14,324 nucleotides of DNA. It comes from Gemmatimonadaceae bacterium. GTDB taxonomy: Bacteria > Latescibacterota > UBA2968 > UBA8231. Position numbers and translations under genes: made by a program. The stretch covers positions 1-14,324 of the forward strand of contig PBSR01000158.1 of assembly GCA_002726335.1 (NCBI GenBank). Direction: 5' to 3'. The notes below the pieces were generated by a model. It was given only the letters and a program-made list of their open reading frames with translations, did not search any database and was not told where the DNA came from. Below, in pieces: positions 1 to 7,171 of this stretch; position 1 is the first letter of the stretch; every line of letters starts with the position of its first letter.

Positions 1-659
1 GCCGTCCAGCCGGCGTGGGACTCGTACACAGGTTCGGCTGTGGCCTGCAACCGTGTCAACGGGAAGCGTTCGGTCTCCTGTCCGTTGATTCGATAGGCGG
101 TACACAAAGGAATCTCGTTCAGGTAGGAGAGCACGTCGAGATTCGTCAGAGCCACGCGGTTGGCCCCCTGGAGGCGGCAGCCGTAGCGTGTGGCTACGGC
201 GTCGAAGGGGCCGACCCTTCGCGGCCTTCCGGTGGTGGCGCCGTACTCCCCGCGGTCGCCCCCGCGTTCTCGCAGTTGCTGTGCCGGCGAGCCGGACCAC
301 TCGGTGACGAACGGTCCGGCACCCACGCAGCTGCTGTAGGCCTTGGCCACGGCGACGACATCGGTGATGGCGGCAGGTGGCACGCCGGCGCCGACGGGGA
401 CGAACCCCGCCAGGGGCGACGAAGAGGTGGAGAAGGGGTAGATGCCGTGATCGGGGTCGCGCAGGGCGCCGAGTTGACCTTCAGCAAGAACCGTCTGGCC
501 CTTGGCGAGACACTCGTGCATGAGCGAGGTGGAATCGCACATCATCGGCTCGAGCCGGCCCGTGTGGTCGAGGAGGGCGGCGACGATCGAGTCCACGTCA
601 CTCTCCGGGCGGTCATAGAGGTGGCGGAACAACACGCCTTGATCGGTCGCTTCACCTGA
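1..659 (-). pseudogene. Adenylosuccinate synthetase (PurA) family, C-terminal part only; runs off left edge
   Basis: On the minus strand the frame open from 659 to the window edge reads as the C-terminal half of PurA, which joins IMP and aspartate using GTP. Visible family landmarks are LAEGQLG (in place of FEGAQG), DHGIYPFSTS, KAYSSCVGAGPF, GEYGATTGRPRRVGPFDA, TNLDVLSYL and EPVYESHAGW. The N-terminal half, including the WGDEGKGK GTP loop, is absent: a TAA at 662-660 closes the frame and nothing PurA-like precedes it. An ATG at 706 with an AAAGG-type ribosome site opens a second frame (MIEKNVMQDYAWIGRNQ) that a 1-nt indel near 645-665 would join to this one; QDYAWIGRNQV faintly resembles the family's YARIGIRV. 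The sequence is divergent from housekeeping PurA. Best read as a truncated, frame-broken PurA paralogue. A short divergent homologue starting at an internal ATG (545) is less likely. The far C-terminus lies outside the window. Confidence 0.7.
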
Positions 660-662
660 TTA

Positions 663-821
663 CGACCGATCCAGGCGTAGTCCTGCATCACGTTCTTCTC
701 AATCATGTCTCAGGCCTTTCAGGGCGATCGCTGCAGCAGATTGGGGTCTCAGATGTGAAAAAGGTAACAGCGTTGCCTATCATTGGCGGCATAACGAACC
801 AATTCTAGCGAGACGAGAGGG
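663..821. other. Intergenic region between PurA remnant and CNB gene
   Basis: This gap separates the minus-strand PurA remnant from the plus-strand cyclic-nucleotide-binding gene. On the minus strand it holds the ATG (706) and purine-rich ribosome site of the short frame that may once have led into the PurA remnant. A weak plus-strand sigma70-like pair, TTGGGG near 741 and TAACAG about 18 nt downstream, could serve the gene at 822, but neither box matches consensus well. No hairpin terminator, repeat or RNA gene is seen. No part of the missing PurA N-terminus is found here in any frame. Confidence 0.4.
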
Positions 822-1316
822 ATGGACGAGGTAGAGCTGAGCAGTGCACTGATGAGGATCGAGCTGTTCGAGGGGCTCGAGTACGGGCAGATTGAGAAGA
901 TCATGGCCTCCGCCGAGGAGCGCGTGCTGGCGCCCGGTGACGTGGTGTGCGAAGCGCAGACCATCGATGACCGGCTGACCGTATTTCTCGAGGGCAAGCT
1001 GCACATCGAGTCCGGCGACGGCGTGCTGCTGTCGGATGTGACCCAGGTGCGCGTGCTCGGGGAGATGGGCATGCTGCTCGGGAAGGCGCGCAGCTCCCGG
1101 GTTCTGGCGGACACCGAGACGAAGATCCTGGAATTGACGGGAGAGGCGCTACAGGAGCTGGTGGAAGAGGACCCCGAAGTAGCCCAACGGATGCTGACCA
1201 ATCTCTGTTCACTGCTCTACTCACGCATGTTTGACGTGAACCAGGAGATCGAGGAACTGCGCACCGAACGCGATGCACTGCGGGCGCGCGTGGCAGAACT
1301 GACCGCGGGCGCTTGA
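822..1316 (+). CDS. Cyclic nucleotide-binding domain protein with C-terminal coiled coil
   Basis: A 164-residue protein whose first 120 residues fit a Crp/PKA-type cyclic nucleotide-binding fold: a helix ending in LFEGL (15-19), APGD (37-40) in the beta-barrel, and a phosphate-binding-cassette-like stretch GEMGMLLGKARSSRVL (80-95) that keeps the Gly-Glu and an Arg-Ser pair where cAMP or cGMP phosphate is normally held. Residues 135-162 are heptad-rich (NQEIEELRTERDALRARVAEL) and look like a dimerising coiled coil. There is no C-terminal winged-helix DNA-binding domain, so it is not a CRP-type transcription factor; a cytoplasmic sensor or protein-partner role is inferred. The start is ATG preceded by GAGAGG only one nucleotide away, an unusually tight spacing. 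Its stop overlaps the TTG start of the following permease (TTGA), so the two are probably translationally coupled. Ligand binding is not proven. Confidence 0.85.
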   Translation: MDEVELSSALMRIELFEGLEYGQIEKIMASAEERVLAPGDVVCEAQTIDDRLTVFLEGKLHIESGDGVLLSDVTQVRVLGEMGMLLGKARSSRVLADTETKILELTGEALQELVEEDPEVAQRMLTNLCSLLYSRMFDVNQEIEELRTERDALRARVAELTAGA

Positions 1317-2236
1317 ACCGTCACCAGCCTGCAGGCAGACCTGCCGTCGGTCTGGCTCTCGGCCTGTTCACCGCCCTGATCTGGGGCACGTTGCCGGTGA
1401 TCCTCAAGATCCTGGTGCGCTGGCTGGATGTGTACACCCTCACGTGGTTCCGTTTCTTTGTGGCCGGCGTTCTGCTGCTGCCACTGGCTGCCCGGTCACG
1501 GGGGCTCCGGGAACTCGGCCGTCTGCGCGGCCTGTCTCTGGTTCTGCTCGGGCTCAGCGTCGTCGGTCTCACCGGCAACTATCTCACCTTCATGGGCGGC
1601 TTGAGCTTCGTCTCACCGGGCACGGCCCAGATCGTCATCCAGCTGTCCCCGGTTTTCATGCTCCTGGCGGGCCTGTTGATCTTCGGCGAGAGCTTCAGCC
1701 GGCTGCAGTGGCTCGGACTCATGGTGCTGTTCGCCGGCATGGCGTTGTTCTTCAGTCCGCGAACCGATCGGCTGCTCGACGAGATGGACACGCAGGGTGT
1801 CGGGGTGCTGCTCATCGTCGTCGCCGCCGTTCTGTGGGGACTCTATATGGTGACACAGAAACAGCTGCTGCAACATCTGCGGGCCGAAGTGATCCTCGTC
1901 GTGATCTATCTCGGGGGCTCGGTACTGATCCTGCCGTGGGTGAACCTGTCGAGCCTGCTCTCCCTGCCGCTGTTCGGGGCACTCCTGCTGCTCGTGTCCT
2001 CAGTGATGACCATGGGGTCCTACTTCACGTTTGCCCGGGCTCTGGATCACGTCGAGGCATCACGAATCGGCGTGCTTGTATCGATGACGCCGATCGTCGT
2101 CGTGGTGGAAATGGAGGTGCTTGAGCACTGGCAGCCCGGGCTGCTGGCGCCGGAACTGTTGCCGGCAGCGAGTATCGCCGGCGCCCTGCTCGTGGTTGGC
2201 GGTAGCTGTCTGGGGGCGCTGGGGCGGCGCGGGTGA
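1313..2236 (+). CDS. EamA/DMT-superfamily permease
   Basis: A 307-residue, very hydrophobic protein with about ten predicted membrane helices in two homologous halves (roughly residues 13-148 and 165-300), the standard size and layout of drug/metabolite transporter EamA proteins. Typical landmarks are TALIWGTLPVILK in the first helix, LTWFRF before the second, SPGTAQIVIQLSPVF in the first repeat, and ALDHVEASRIGVLVSMTPI in the second. It should sit in the inner membrane and move a small metabolite, perhaps an amino acid or nucleoside; the substrate cannot be read from sequence. The start is TTG, whose bases overlap the TGA of the upstream cyclic-nucleotide-binding gene (1313-1316), suggesting coupled translation and a shared task. 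The lipoprotein gene downstream follows after 33 nt and may be in the same transcript. Confidence 0.88.
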   Translation: MNRHQPAGRPAVGLALGLFTALIWGTLPVILKILVRWLDVYTLTWFRFFVAGVLLLPLAARSRGLRELGRLRGLSLVLLGLSVVGLTGNYLTFMGGLSFVSPGTAQIVIQLSPVFMLLAGLLIFGESFSRLQWLGLMVLFAGMALFFSPRTDRLLDEMDTQGVGVLLIVVAAVLWGLYMVTQKQLLQHLRAEVILVVIYLGGSVLILPWVNLSSLLSLPLFGALLLLVSSVMTMGSYFTFARALDHVEASRIGVLVSMTPIVVVVEMEVLEHWQPGLLAPELLPAASIAGALLVVGGSCLGALGRRG

Positions 2237-2269
2237 GCCATACATACCGTATTCACGAATCGAGATGAG

Positions 2270-2725
2270 ATGAGTGATTTCAAGGTCCTGTCAGCCGTTG
2301 CCCTGATGACGCTGTCCGTGGCGTGCAGCGATCCCTGTGCCAGTCCGGAAGCCGAAGAGATCCTCGCACGTGCGGCCGCCGAAGAGGGGGCGATCCGCAC
2401 CGAATCGGGCCTCGTGTTCCGTCCGCTGCGTGCCGGTGAGGGCCCCAAGCCGGTGATGTCCAACCGGGTCCAGGTGCACTACATCGGTCGATTTGCGGAT
2501 GGTGAAGAATTCGATAACTCGTACAAGCGCAGTGGTCCGTCTTCGTTCCAGATGGACCAGGTGGTTCCGGGATGGACGGAAGGCCTGCTGCTGATGAACG
2601 GGGGTGGCAAAGCCAAGCTGACAATCCCCGCAAAGCTGGCGTACGGCAAGAAGGGGAAGAAGAAATCGATCCCACCGTGTGCCACGCTGATCTTCGAAGT
2701 GGAGCTGCTGGGGATCTACGACTAA
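2270..2725 (+). CDS. FKBP-type peptidyl-prolyl cis-trans isomerase lipoprotein
   Basis: A 151-residue protein with an N-terminal signal peptide and lipobox (LSVAC, Cys at about residue 19), so it is expected to be lipid-anchored in the envelope and to help fold exported proteins. The FKBP domain spans about residues 45-151 and keeps the family core: VHYIGRFADGEEFDNS, the FQMDQVVPGWTEGL stretch with the pocket Trp, LAYG, and IPPCATLIFEVELLGI. Oddities are a highly basic loop KKGKKKS just before IPP, where neutral or Gly-rich residues are usual, and Cys in place of the usual Asn in IPPN; a further Cys lies four residues after the lipobox Cys. ATG 2270 follows a GAGATGAG purine run; another ATG at 2265 hits an immediate stop. 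The 3' end lies only two nucleotides from the stop of the convergent kinase gene. Confidence 0.9.
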   Translation: MSDFKVLSAVALMTLSVACSDPCASPEAEEILARAAAEEGAIRTESGLVFRPLRAGEGPKPVMSNRVQVHYIGRFADGEEFDNSYKRSGPSSFQMDQVVPGWTEGLLLMNGGGKAKLTIPAKLAYGKKGKKKSIPPCATLIFEVELLGIYD

Positions 2726-2727
2726 GG

Positions 2728-4125
2728 CTACCCTCGGCGCCCGGATACCGGAAGGCGTACGGTGAACTCAGTGCCCTTTCCCGACTGACTCATGACGCTC
2801 AGTTCGCCATCGTGACTCCTCACGATGTTGTACGCGCTCGGCATGCTCGTATTCATGCTGATCCTTGAGTCGTCTGCCGAAAAACCCAGATCGAAGAGGG
2901 TTGCGAGCCGATTCTTCGAGATCTCCTGACCATCATCACCAATGACGATGATCACGTTTCCAGCCTCAACGAGCGTCCGGATGGTGATGGTGCCCGCGCC
3001 GTCGATGGCCTCCACCGCCCTGGAAAACAGCGACATGAAGACCTGGTTGAGCTGATTCGGGCTGCACGGAATTGACGGGATCTGACCGTATTCTCTGTTG
3101 ATCCGTATGCCGTCGCCGAACTCGTGCTGCATGAGTGTGAGCGTGGTGTCGAGTCCGGCGTGTAGATCCGCCTCCTGGAGTTCGGCTTCGTCCAGTCTGG
3201 CGAAATCCTTCAAGTTGCTGACGATCGTGGCGATGCGCTCCGTGGCCTCCGTGATGACCGAGCCATTTCTCTGCATCAGCTGCAGCGACTTCTCATACTG
3301 AGGGTTGTCGACGATGTCCTGTGGGGCATGGCCGGAGACCAGTTCGACCACGTTTTTCAGACAGCGAATGCACACGTCTACAGCCCCACGTACGGCCCCG
3401 ATCGGCGTGTTGATCTCGTGGGCGATGCCGGCCGCCAGATTGCCGAGAGTTGCCATCTTCTCCTTGAGGATCAGCTGGTGCTGCATGTCCCTGAGTTGGG
3501 ACAATGTTGACTCCAGAGTCTCGTTCTGTTGCCGGATGGTCTCCTGCTCTTTCCGCACCTGATCGACGAAATACTGGATCGTGCCGAAGACGATCGTGCC
3601 CACGGCGCCGACGTTCATCGCAAAGAAGAGGCTGATCTGCCAGGCCTGCCTGTCGACGACCGGCGCCAGGTATTGCTCCGCGACACAGGCGGCCAGCACC
3701 GTGAGGACGAAACCTGCAAACCAGTACCTGGCCTCGCCGACACCACGGAAAACCAGCACCGCAAGAGGCGCCAGGATACTCCAGATCATGACCGCCCCGG
3801 AGGCCGCAAATCCTCCCAGTTGCAGTTGCAGGAGCACGGGAACCAGGAGCATGAAGAACGACGAGACCCTGACGAAGACAACGAGGTTCTTGGTGAAGAA
3901 GAACACGGCGATACCGAGCAGCATGGTCCCCGCGTAGGACAGGGGCAGGAGCGCCGCCACGCTCAGGCTGAGGGCAGCGTACAATAGCGCCCACGGCGCA
4001 CAGCACAGACTCTTGAAGAACAGGATGAGCGTGAAGGTTCGCTTGCGGAGCCTGTCTTCCGTCGAGTCACCGGGTGCGGCAACAGTGCGGTCGATGTAGC
4101 TAGAGAGGTCTTTCAGAGTCTGCAT
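2728..4125 (-). CDS. Membrane-bound sensor histidine kinase with degenerate ATP-binding boxes
   Basis: A 465-residue protein counted from ATG 4125; a GTG at 4149 would add eight residues but leaves almost no leader from the promoter seen upstream. Residues 32-190 hold about six hydrophobic membrane segments, followed by a coiled coil (about 190-225) and the dimerisation helix with H box GIAHEINTPIGAV (phospho-acceptor His about 236), as in group-4 HATPase-coupled kinases. The ATP-binding domain is recognisable to its end (KGTEFTVRLP) but altered: the N box reads NQLNQVFMSLFSRAVEAI, with Ser and Arg where the Mg-binding Asn residues belong; the G1 box reads DDGQEI rather than DNGxGI; and the GTGLGL lid is replaced by SMNTSM just before SAYNIV. 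The His is intact, so it may be phosphorylated by a partner or act as a phosphatase or scaffold. No response regulator gene is adjacent. Confidence 0.85.
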   Translation of the reverse strand: MQTLKDLSSYIDRTVAAPGDSTEDRLRKRTFTLILFFKSLCCAPWALLYAALSLSVAALLPLSYAGTMLLGIAVFFFTKNLVVFVRVSSFFMLLVPVLLQLQLGGFAASGAVMIWSILAPLAVLVFRGVGEARYWFAGFVLTVLAACVAEQYLAPVVDRQAWQISLFFAMNVGAVGTIVFGTIQYFVDQVRKEQETIRQQNETLESTLSQLRDMQHQLILKEKMATLGNLAAGIAHEINTPIGAVRGAVDVCIRCLKNVVELVSGHAPQDIVDNPQYEKSLQLMQRNGSVITEATERIATIVSNLKDFARLDEAELQEADLHAGLDTTLTLMQHEFGDGIRINREYGQIPSIPCSPNQLNQVFMSLFSRAVEAIDGAGTITIRTLVEAGNVIIVIGDDGQEISKNRLATLFDLGFSADDSRISMNTSMPSAYNIVRSHDGELSVMSQSGKGTEFTVRLPVSGRRG

Positions 4126-4163
4126 GCCAGACTCGGTCCTGGGGGGCACTTGTATCTGAGACC

Positions 4164-4192
4164 ATCATACAGGGATACACGCCACATCACAA
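4164..4192 (-). promoter_or_regulatory. Probable sigma70 promoter of the histidine kinase gene
   Basis: On the minus strand there is a -35 box TTGTGA (4192-4187) and a -10 box TATGAT (4169-4164) separated by exactly 17 nt. Transcription would start near 4157, leaving a leader of about 32 nt before ATG 4125 but only about 8 nt before GTG 4149, which favours the ATG as the kinase start. The call is a pattern match, not measured. Confidence 0.5.
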
Positions 4193-4429
4193 GCGTTTCA
4201 GCTTGACATCGATCACCTGCCCGGGGCATGTTTCGCGCATGAATCTCTGACACTACTTCTGAACGAAGCCTGCCGTCACCACGGGTGCCATCCTCCCGTG
4301 TGTCTCGGCCATCTACAGGCACGTTCCCGTCTTTCGATGGCTGTTCGGAGCCAGGGCCCCTCCCTGAGTCCGTTCGGGCCAACCGATGGGAGTGTGCCTC
4401 TTTCTGTGTACTTCAAGCGAGCATATACG
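4193..4429. other. Intergenic region upstream of the phosphotransferase gene
   Basis: This 237-nt stretch between the kinase promoter and the phosphotransferase start has no convincing gene; open frames on both strands lack family resemblance and a ribosome site. It contains a plus-strand TTGACA at 4203-4208, but the candidate -10 17 nt on (GCATGT) is poor and lies over 200 nt from the downstream ATG. A short inverted repeat, CACGGG at 4280-4285 and CCCGTG at 4295-4300, could form a small hairpin, without a T tract. Confidence 0.35.
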
Positions 4430-5341
4430 ATGGCGATACCTGTACGTATTCCAGAATCCATGACGGAGCACAGCAACAACAAGGAGAAGAAAGCATGGCT
4501 CGAAAGGCTGCCTGAGCTTGTGGCCTGTTGTGAGCAGCTGTGGGACCTGCGGCCGGCAGAGCCGCTGATCGATGAGTTCGTGTGGATGAAGGCGAACTAC
4601 ATCGTTCCGGCCGTGAGGTCTGACGGCACCGAGGTCGTGTTGAAGGTGATGGAATCCCCGCAGACCTTCGCCTGTGAGCTGGAAGCACTCGAACTCAGTG
4701 GCAACGAAGGCTGCGTTGAGATCCTGGCAAGTGACAGGAAGCTGCAGACGCTGATGCTGGAGCGCGTGCGTCCTGGAATCCCCCTGGCGCAACAGCCGGA
4801 TGACGAGCAGAATACACGGATCGCGGCGCGTGTGATGCAGAAGCTGTGGCGACCGGCGCCGGCAGAGCATGGTCTGCAGACCGTGGAGGAGCAGATCGCT
4901 TCGCTGGCGCGATTGCGTCAGCGCTTCGACGGTGGGACGGGACCGGTGCCCGAGGGTTGGGTGGCCCGGGCGGAGGAGGCCTTCGAGGAACTGCTGGCAA
5001 CCAGCCAGGGGCCGGTGATCCTGCATGGCGACCTGCATCACTGGAACATCCTCAGCGCCGAGCGGGAGCCCTGGCTGGCCATAGATCCGCATGGGAAAGT
5101 CGGCGACCGGGGCTACGACATCGTCTCTTACCTGAGCAACAAGCCCTCCAGATCCTGTGATGGCACCGACGACAAGCGGCTGATGTCGAGGCGAGCTGAC
5201 ATCCTGGCAGAGGAGTTGGGCATGATACGAGAGTGGGTACTGACGTGGGGGTGGGCCACCGACGTGCTGACGGCGGCGATGTATACCGACGAGTGGGAAG
5301 GACACATCAGACGGGCCAATACTCTCGCAAGCGTGATGTAG
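4430..5341 (+). CDS. Aminoglycoside 6-phosphotransferase / hydroxyurea phosphotransferase-like kinase (StrB family)
   Basis: A 303-residue soluble kinase of the APH(6)/StrB (APH_6_hur) family, whose members phosphorylate streptomycin or hydroxyurea with ATP. The start is set at ATG 4430 because the family opening pattern (IPVxIPES... AWLERLPELV) begins right there; the frame is open further upstream but without resemblance. Key parts are an ATP-binding Lys in EVVLK (72), the catalytic loop HGDLHHWNIL (199-208) with Asp201 and Asn206, and the metal-binding AIDPHGKVGDRGYD (217-230), which parallels the family's AIDPKGxVGDPxYD. All catalytic residues are present and the length is normal, so the enzyme is probably active. 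Whether it gives drug resistance or handles an endogenous hydroxyl compound cannot be told. It stands alone, with no ribosome site of note and no mobile element nearby. Confidence 0.88.
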   Translation: MAIPVRIPESMTEHSNNKEKKAWLERLPELVACCEQLWDLRPAEPLIDEFVWMKANYIVPAVRSDGTEVVLKVMESPQTFACELEALELSGNEGCVEILASDRKLQTLMLERVRPGIPLAQQPDDEQNTRIAARVMQKLWRPAPAEHGLQTVEEQIASLARLRQRFDGGTGPVPEGWVARAEEAFEELLATSQGPVILHGDLHHWNILSAEREPWLAIDPHGKVGDRGYDIVSYLSNKPSRSCDGTDDKRLMSRRADILAEELGMIREWVLTWGWATDVLTAAMYTDEWEGHIRRANTLASVM

Positions 5342-5431
5342 CCCGTTTGCCGGCTTCTCTGACTTGTGTGTTGTATGCCATCGGCCTATCATGCCGCCAA
5401 CTTCGCCTCAAACCCTTCAGGGAGGGAAAGT

Positions 5432-6274
5432 ATGACACATCTGACACGTACGGCGCTCGTGGTGGCGTCTTTTGGTCTGCTGACGGTGGGAGGTGTGGTG
5501 GCGGACGACGCGGACGATGTGGTGACAGCGGCACAGGACCTTCTCGACACGTACAATGCCGGCGACACCAAGAAGATGTCGTCCTTCTATGTGGACGGTG
5601 CCACCGGGTTCAGCGGCAACGGACGCGAGATCTCGCCTTTCGATGCCGGCAAGCTGGCGGAAGCAATCGAGGCGGGACGGAGCTATGACCTGGCGTGGCA
5701 GGACCTGACGGCCCGGGTACACGGAAGCTCAGCCGTCACGAGTGGTTTACTCTTCGGCACGATCCACCTGGCCGACGGGAGAGACATTTTCACTCCCTGG
5801 AGGAATTCGATCTCCTGGGTCAAGGAGGGTGGCAAGTGGAAGGTGACCCAGGCCCATACGTCCGATCTGAAGCCTGACGTTGTCGGAGCGCAGGGGGTGA
5901 TCTCCCGATATCATCAGGCCTTCGTCGACAATGACGGCGACGCCGCTCGGGCCTGTCTAACGGATTTCTACGTGCGTTCCATCAAGGGACTGGAGGGAGA
6001 GCCCGGGCGCTGGGGTGGCTCGGTTGCCGACGCGGCGATGATCGACGAGTGGGTCGAGTCGTTCAGCACCGACGATGTCACGTACGAAAACTCGGTTCAG
6101 TTCCTGCAGACGGAAGTGAACGAGCAGTCCGGTGTCGTGGTGACGAGTGAAACGGGGAGCAACTCCACCCCGGAAGGGTCTGGTTCCTGGGAAGGAGTCT
6201 CAAATCTGTGGTGGGTGGTCAAGGTCGATGGGGAGTGGAAGATCGCCGGCTCGGCGCACAACATCGGGGAGTAG
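5432..6274 (+). CDS. Secreted protein with two NTF2/SnoaL-like domains
   Basis: A 280-residue protein with a Sec signal peptide (basic MTHLTR, hydrophobic ALVVASFGLLTVGGVV, predicted cleavage at VVA-DD, about residue 24). ATG 5432 is chosen because GGGAGGGAAAG lies just upstream; an in-frame extension to 5366 would bury the signal peptide. The mature part holds two similar alpha+beta units, about 28-145 and 152-277. Each starts with a helix of the type AAQDLLDTYNAGDxKKMSSFY or VISRYHQAFVDNDGDAARACL, and ends with a GGKWKVTQAHTS or DGEWKIAGSAHN strand, the signature of the SnoaL/DUF4440 branch of the NTF2 fold. These cup-shaped domains bind small molecules or act as isomerases or hydrolases; no specific catalytic set is recognised, so the function is unknown. 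It is followed by a strong bidirectional hairpin terminator and appears monocistronic. Confidence 0.82.
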   Translation: MTHLTRTALVVASFGLLTVGGVVADDADDVVTAAQDLLDTYNAGDTKKMSSFYVDGATGFSGNGREISPFDAGKLAEAIEAGRSYDLAWQDLTARVHGSSAVTSGLLFGTIHLADGRDIFTPWRNSISWVKEGGKWKVTQAHTSDLKPDVVGAQGVISRYHQAFVDNDGDAARACLTDFYVRSIKGLEGEPGRWGGSVADAAMIDEWVESFSTDDVTYENSVQFLQTEVNEQSGVVVTSETGSNSTPEGSGSWEGVSNLWWVVKVDGEWKIAGSAHNIGE

Positions 6275-6306
6275 CGGGAGAGACCAGCCAGTCCAGCACC
6301 AAGTCT

Positions 6307-6347
6307 GAATCGAAAGGCCTCCGGAGTTTCGGGAGCCTTTTCGATTC
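6307..6347. terminator. Bidirectional rho-independent terminator
   Basis: A long inverted repeat lies between the convergent NTF2-like and coiled-coil membrane protein genes. The left arm GAATCGAAAGGCCTCC (6307-6322) pairs with GGAGCCTTTTCGATTC (6332-6347), with one unpaired base in each arm and a loop of about nine bases. The A-rich and T-rich segments within the arms give a U-rich 3' side in either direction, fitting a terminator that serves both genes. Confidence 0.75.
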
Positions 6348-6350
6348 GGC

Positions 6351-6743
6351 CTACAGTTCATCCTCGAGAAAGTCTTCACCCCGCGGGCGCATGTGCCGGG
6401 GCAACTGCGGGTCACCCGACTCTTTCGGCTCGCTGCCGCTCTCACTCGAGGCAAGCTCCGCCAGGTCCATCTGCGCGTCGTCGATCAACATTGCGAGCTC
6501 TCTCATCCGGCGCTCCTGGAAGGAGGTCTCGTTTCCCGCAGCCTTTGTTCGCTCACTGGCATGCTCGAGTTCGATCCGAATGTCCCGGAGCTTCTCGTGG
6601 ATGGTGGCCAGCGCTTTCCTCTTCCGGTTGAGCGAGGATCCGGTGATCACCTTCAAACCGATCACGACCGTGATGGAGACAAACATCCAGAACGCGACGG
6701 TATCTGTGGGCAATCCGGCAGTTGCAGTTTCCACTCTTGCCAT
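6351..6743 (-). CDS. Small single-pass membrane protein with cytoplasmic coiled coil, unknown function
   Basis: A 130-residue protein not recognised as a named family. One membrane helix is visible (TVAFWMFVSITVVIGLKVI, about residues 15-33), followed by basic NRKRK and a long charged helical region (about 40-98) with heptad spacing, then an acidic, low-complexity tail ending in EDFLEDEL. The short N-terminus without a cleavable signal and the basic residues after the helix suggest an N-out, C-in topology with the coiled coil in the cytoplasm. The ribosome site before ATG 6743 is weak. Its 3' end abuts the hairpin at 6307-6347. A role in scaffolding or membrane-associated signalling is possible but not shown. 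Coding status rests on the sensible membrane/coiled-coil architecture and the terminator placement. Confidence 0.65.
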   Translation of the reverse strand: MARVETATAGLPTDTVAFWMFVSITVVIGLKVITGSSLNRKRKALATIHEKLRDIRIELEHASERTKAAGNETSFQERRMRELAMLIDDAQMDLAELASSESGSEPKESGDPQLPRHMRPRGEDFLEDEL

Positions 6744-6880
6744 TTCGTGATGCTGTGGGCAGTGCCTTCAAGAGAATAACGGCGAGCCCCACGTATACCA
6801 AATGGAACACGTCGACGAACATGCTCGAGGCGCTGGACAAGCAGGAGGAGGAGGGGCAGACGGCGTGAGCCAACGGCTTT

Positions 6881-7171
6881 TCAGGGAACGTGCTGATCGA
6901 GGTCCATCGAAGCGTGCGGGACTCGTATGATCTGAAGTTTCGCGTCGACTGCGCGGAAGATGATGACGTGACTCTCCTCGGGGTACGAGTGGATGCCGTC
7001 TCCGAGTTCGGATCGCTCGTGCCAGAGTCCGGCGTTTCTCGTCAGCCAGGCGAACCTGACGATGATAGCATCGATGTAGACGTCGGCCTGGTCCTCGTCC
7101 CAGCGGTCAGCCGTGAAGGCCCATATGGAGAGCAGGTCATCCCGGGCGACTGACGAGAGGACATAGGTCAA
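6881..7171 (-). CDS. ParE/RelE-superfamily toxin
   Basis: A 96-residue type II toxin of the ParE branch. Recognisable segments are the N-terminal strand and helix (YVLSSVARDDLLSIWAFTADRW, with the family's spacing), a middle helix, then SELGDGIHSYPEESHVIIFRA and LQIIRVPHASMDLDQHVP, which parallel the family's strands and C-terminal RVLHxxMDxxxHL. ParE toxins usually poison DNA gyrase, causing DNA breaks and stalled replication; that target is inferred from the family. The start is TTG at 7171, overlapping the TGA of the antitoxin gene by the sequence TTGA, so the toxin is translationally coupled to, and less expressed than, its antitoxin. Length is normal and no key residue appears lost. It is likely active when not bound by its partner. 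Confidence 0.9.
   Translation of the reverse strand: MTYVLSSVARDDLLSIWAFTADRWDEDQADVYIDAIIVRFAWLTRNAGLWHERSELGDGIHSYPEESHVIIFRAVDAKLQIIRVPHASMDLDQHVP

Noticed and set aside
15..659. A 214-codon plus-strand open frame
   Set aside because: It is the complement of the PurA-family coding sequence, shows no family pattern and is low-complexity in composition.
4280..4300. CACGGG/CCCGTG inverted repeat as a terminator or riboswitch
   Set aside because: The stem is only six pairs, there is no T tract, and it lies between divergent genes where no terminator is expected.
4313..5392. A long minus-strand frame over the phosphotransferase gene
   Set aside because: It is the antisense of a clear StrB-like protein and has no recognisable motif.
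6553..6873. A minus-strand frame with a hydrophobic stretch upstream of the coiled-coil membrane protein
   Set aside because: The hydrophobic part (VDVFHLVYVGLAVILL) is tempting, but the frame overlaps the better-supported gene by 190 nt and turns His/Arg-rich; no ribosome site decides for it. The 137-nt gap 6744-6880 is left without a gene.
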